DNA of 64,000 nucleotides, taken from positions 1 through 64,000 of the forward strand of contig BLMD01000137.1 of assembly GCA_011959925.1 (NCBI GenBank). The letters run 5' to 3'. The stretch comes from Lachnospiraceae bacterium (lineage in GTDB: Bacteria > Bacillota > Clostridia > Lachnospirales > Lachnospiraceae). Shown here piece by piece: positions 62,282 to 64,000 of this stretch. The position numbers and the translations under genes were made by a program. The notes below the pieces were generated by a model that saw only the letters and a program-made list of their open reading frames with translations, was not told the origin of the DNA and searched no databases. The stretch's first letter is position 1, and the number at the start of each line of letters is the position of its first letter.

Positions 62282-64000
62282 ATGAATAACATCTTAAAAA
62301 CCATTGAAATCGATCTGTACTCACCCACCTGCTATGAAGTCATCAAAGCCCAGCAGGGGGATCATAATTCACGAATCGTTCAATTTATCCTGTACGAACA
62401 GGGAAAACCTTACACCATCAAAGACCACGTCGCCTGCTATTTCACTGGATGCCGCGGGAACGGAAGTCCCTTTTTTAAAAACGACTGCATTTCGTCAGAA
62501 GAAAACCGGATTACAATCACATTGAAAAATGATATTTTATGTTATCCCGGGACTATAGAAGCCAAAATTATCCTGTATGATAATACCAGCCAATCCGTCC
62601 TCTCTACGGTTCCTTTTAAAATTACATGTATCAAAAGCCCGTATCAGGAAAGCGATCTGACCGAATATGAAACATCTATCATAACCGATTTGATTTTTCA
62701 GGTACAAAAATCCAATCAGGAAACTGAAAAAGCTGTCCAACAGGCTGCCGAAAGCGCAGATACGGCAATATCCAATGCGCAAGCTGCCGCCGCCAGCGCG
62801 CAAGCCGCAAAAATAAGCCAGGCAAATGCAGAAGCATCCGACGTTTCATCCTTGGCGGCCTCCTCGAACGCCGCATCCTCTGCCGCTTTGGCCTCTGCAA
62901 AGGCAGACGAATCTGCAGAAAACGCCAAAACAGCCAGAAGTTACACAAAAGGAGATACCGGATTAAGGCAGAACGAATCCATGGATAATGCAGAATATTA
63001 TTACAGCCAGTCCAAAGAAATCTACGATACGCTTTCTCAGGCAGGAACCGTCACCGGCGTGAAAGGAAATGCCCAAACAGAATACCAGTCAGGATTTGTC
63101 AATCTTACACCGGAACATATCGGAGCACTGCCATCCAGTATGAAAAACACAATCAATAATTCCTATCAGCGGGCAAATGCATCCTATAATCAAGCAAATT
63201 CGGCATACAGCCAGGCAAATGCAGCGTACAACCAAGCAAATCTTGCATATCTTAAACTCATTGGTGATAATCTTTGCCTTGGAAATAACGCATACACAGG
63301 AAGCGCTTATGAGACGGTAATCGGCGGCTATGCATATGCCAGAGGTAATGACTCCACAGCAATAGGATATGGAGCACATGCCGGTGAATTCGAGGCTACC
63401 GCATTGGGAAGCAGAGCACATGCGGATGCAATATATTCTACAGCAGTTGGTACCATGGCAAACGCTTCGGGAAATCATGCGATGGCACTTGGATATAATG
63501 CATCCGGAAGAGGTGAAAATTCTACAGCATTAGGGTATGCGGCATATACTTCAAATCAGAACTCCATACAACTCGGCTCAAACACATTGAGCAGTATAAC
63601 CGCAAGAGTCTCCATCACGCCCCAATCAGACAAACGGGATAAAACCGACATCGAAGATATTTCCAACAGTGCCGTTGATTTCCTCAATAAAGTCCGTGCC
63701 GTCAGATATGTGTTTAACAACCGCGAGCTGTACATCGATGAAGAAAATCTGTCCGAAGAAGAACAAGAGAAACGGGCGAAATTTGGTCTGTGCGCCTATG
63801 ACAAAGCAGCGCATGCAGCCGGAACGAAAAAGAGAAACCGGCAGCGCATCGGCGTTCTGGCACAGGAAGTACAGCATGCGCTGGCAGAAACCTACGGAAC
63901 CTCCTCCTATGTCAACCTTGTAAACGACAACCTCTTTGATTTTGATCCTGAAGAAATCCCGGACGACGTAGAGAACCAGCTCGCCGTAAATTACGAAGGC
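62282..64000 (+). CDS. BppU-type fibre with YadA-head repeats and S74 domain (partial)
   Basis: The frame is open from the ATG at 62282 (AAAAGGAGACAATACTC upstream) to the right edge, 573 codons, so the gene is incomplete. BppU domain (1-120, IEIDLYSPTCYEVIKAQQGD), an Ala-rich coiled coil (about 140-220), the joint VTGVKGNAQTEYQSG, then heptads (YNQANSAYSQANAAYNQAN). Next are YadA/Hep_Hag head repeats (STAIGYGAHAGEFEATALGS, HAMALGYNASGRGENSTALG). A peptidase S74 chaperone begins at Ser449/Lys454 (QSDKRDKTDIEDI). It is a second, longer fibre next to its paralogue at 59961. Confidence 0.85.
   Translation, partial: MNNILKTIEIDLYSPTCYEVIKAQQGDHNSRIVQFILYEQGKPYTIKDHVACYFTGCRGNGSPFFKNDCISSEENRITITLKNDILCYPGTIEAKIILYDNTSQSVLSTVPFKITCIKSPYQESDLTEYETSIITDLIFQVQKSNQETEKAVQQAAESADTAISNAQAAAASAQAAKISQANAEASDVSSLAASSNAASSAALASAKADESAENAKTARSYTKGDTGLRQNESMDNAEYYYSQSKEIYDTLSQAGTVTGVKGNAQTEYQSGFVNLTPEHIGALPSSMKNTINNSYQRANASYNQANSAYSQANAAYNQANLAYLKLIGDNLCLGNNAYTGSAYETVIGGYAYARGNDSTAIGYGAHAGEFEATALGSRAHADAIYSTAVGTMANASGNHAMALGYNASGRGENSTALGYAAYTSNQNSIQLGSNTLSSITARVSITPQSDKRDKTDIEDISNSAVDFLNKVRAVRYVFNNRELYIDEENLSEEEQEKRAKFGLCAYDKAAHAAGTKKRNRQRIGVLAQEVQHALAETYGTSSYVNLVNDNLFDFDPEEIPDDVENQLAVNYEG
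63161..63249 (+). repeat. 21-bp coding repeats (A/S-Y-x-Q-A-N-x heptads)
   Basis: Four consecutive imperfect 21-bp units encode SYQRANA, SYNQANS, AYSQANA and AYNQANL, a trimeric coiled-coil stalk. Confidence 0.75.

Overview
The window looks like a chromosomal segment of a spore-forming Clostridium-class Firmicute, most likely a gut Lachnospiraceae. The evidence is a complete spoIIIAA-AH operon, other sporulation and germination-type genes, AGGAGG ribosome binding sites throughout, NfnAB-type electron bifurcation genes, BceRS and YtrAB-type ABC regulatory modules, and LRR_5/BspA surface proteins. No rRNA, tRNA or CRISPR array was recognised.

Layout. 1-7.1 kb is accessory DNA: an ABC-2 transporter with an AgrC/AgrA-like (LytTR) two-component pair and a LytTR-type operator, flanked by a duplicated 97-bp 3' end of a histidine kinase gene; then the intact kinase with its OmpR-type regulator, and a decayed IS1182-type transposase. 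7.1-9.3 kb is a YtrA-type regulator with its ABC transporter. 9.3-19.8 kb runs leftward: nfnAB, a CwlD-PdaA fusion, two CobW GTPases, a frameshifted BceAB-type transporter and a decayed AAA_4/Schlafen regulator. 19.8-20.1 kb holds a remnant of a small membrane protein with a candidate antisense RNA. 20.2-32 kb holds a solute-binding-protein/ABC/lipoprotein operon (the lipoprotein has an in-frame amber stop), cutC with a two-component pair, a SleB-like hydrolase and a chemoreceptor. 32-37.3 kb is a candidate operon of an NlpC-like/LRR secreted protein (frameshifted), a ClpX paralogue and a Csp-like subtilase whose catalytic Ser is Cys. 37.5 kb has a cluster of DnaA-box-like sites. 37.6-39.6 kb holds a membrane spermidine-synthase-like protein and a small membrane protein. 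39.7-44.8 kb is spoIIIA.

44.85 kb to the right edge is a prophage-like element, and it is the most unusual part. At its left end a sigma-70-like/DUF262 fusion gene reads leftward from a near-consensus promoter with a LexA box in its spacer. Diverging from it is an 872-residue protein with a GGADFDGD catalytic loop, typical of single-chain double-psi-beta-barrel RNA polymerases (SPbeta YonO, and the QDE-1/cellular RdRP class). A second LexA-type box and an RNA hairpin rich in compensating G-U pairs precede a virion structural operon. After it come an endolysin with ChW-like repeats, a holin, a 1372-residue tail-tip protein ending in a self-cleaving S74 chaperone, an antisense LRR surface protein, and two tandem BppU-type fibre genes; the last has YadA-head repeats and runs off the window. 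The model I infer is SOS induction leading to a dedicated phage RNA polymerase and then late structural and lysis genes. Capsid, terminase and integrase genes are not in the window, so a complete prophage, a siphovirus-derived tailocin and a defective remnant are all possible.
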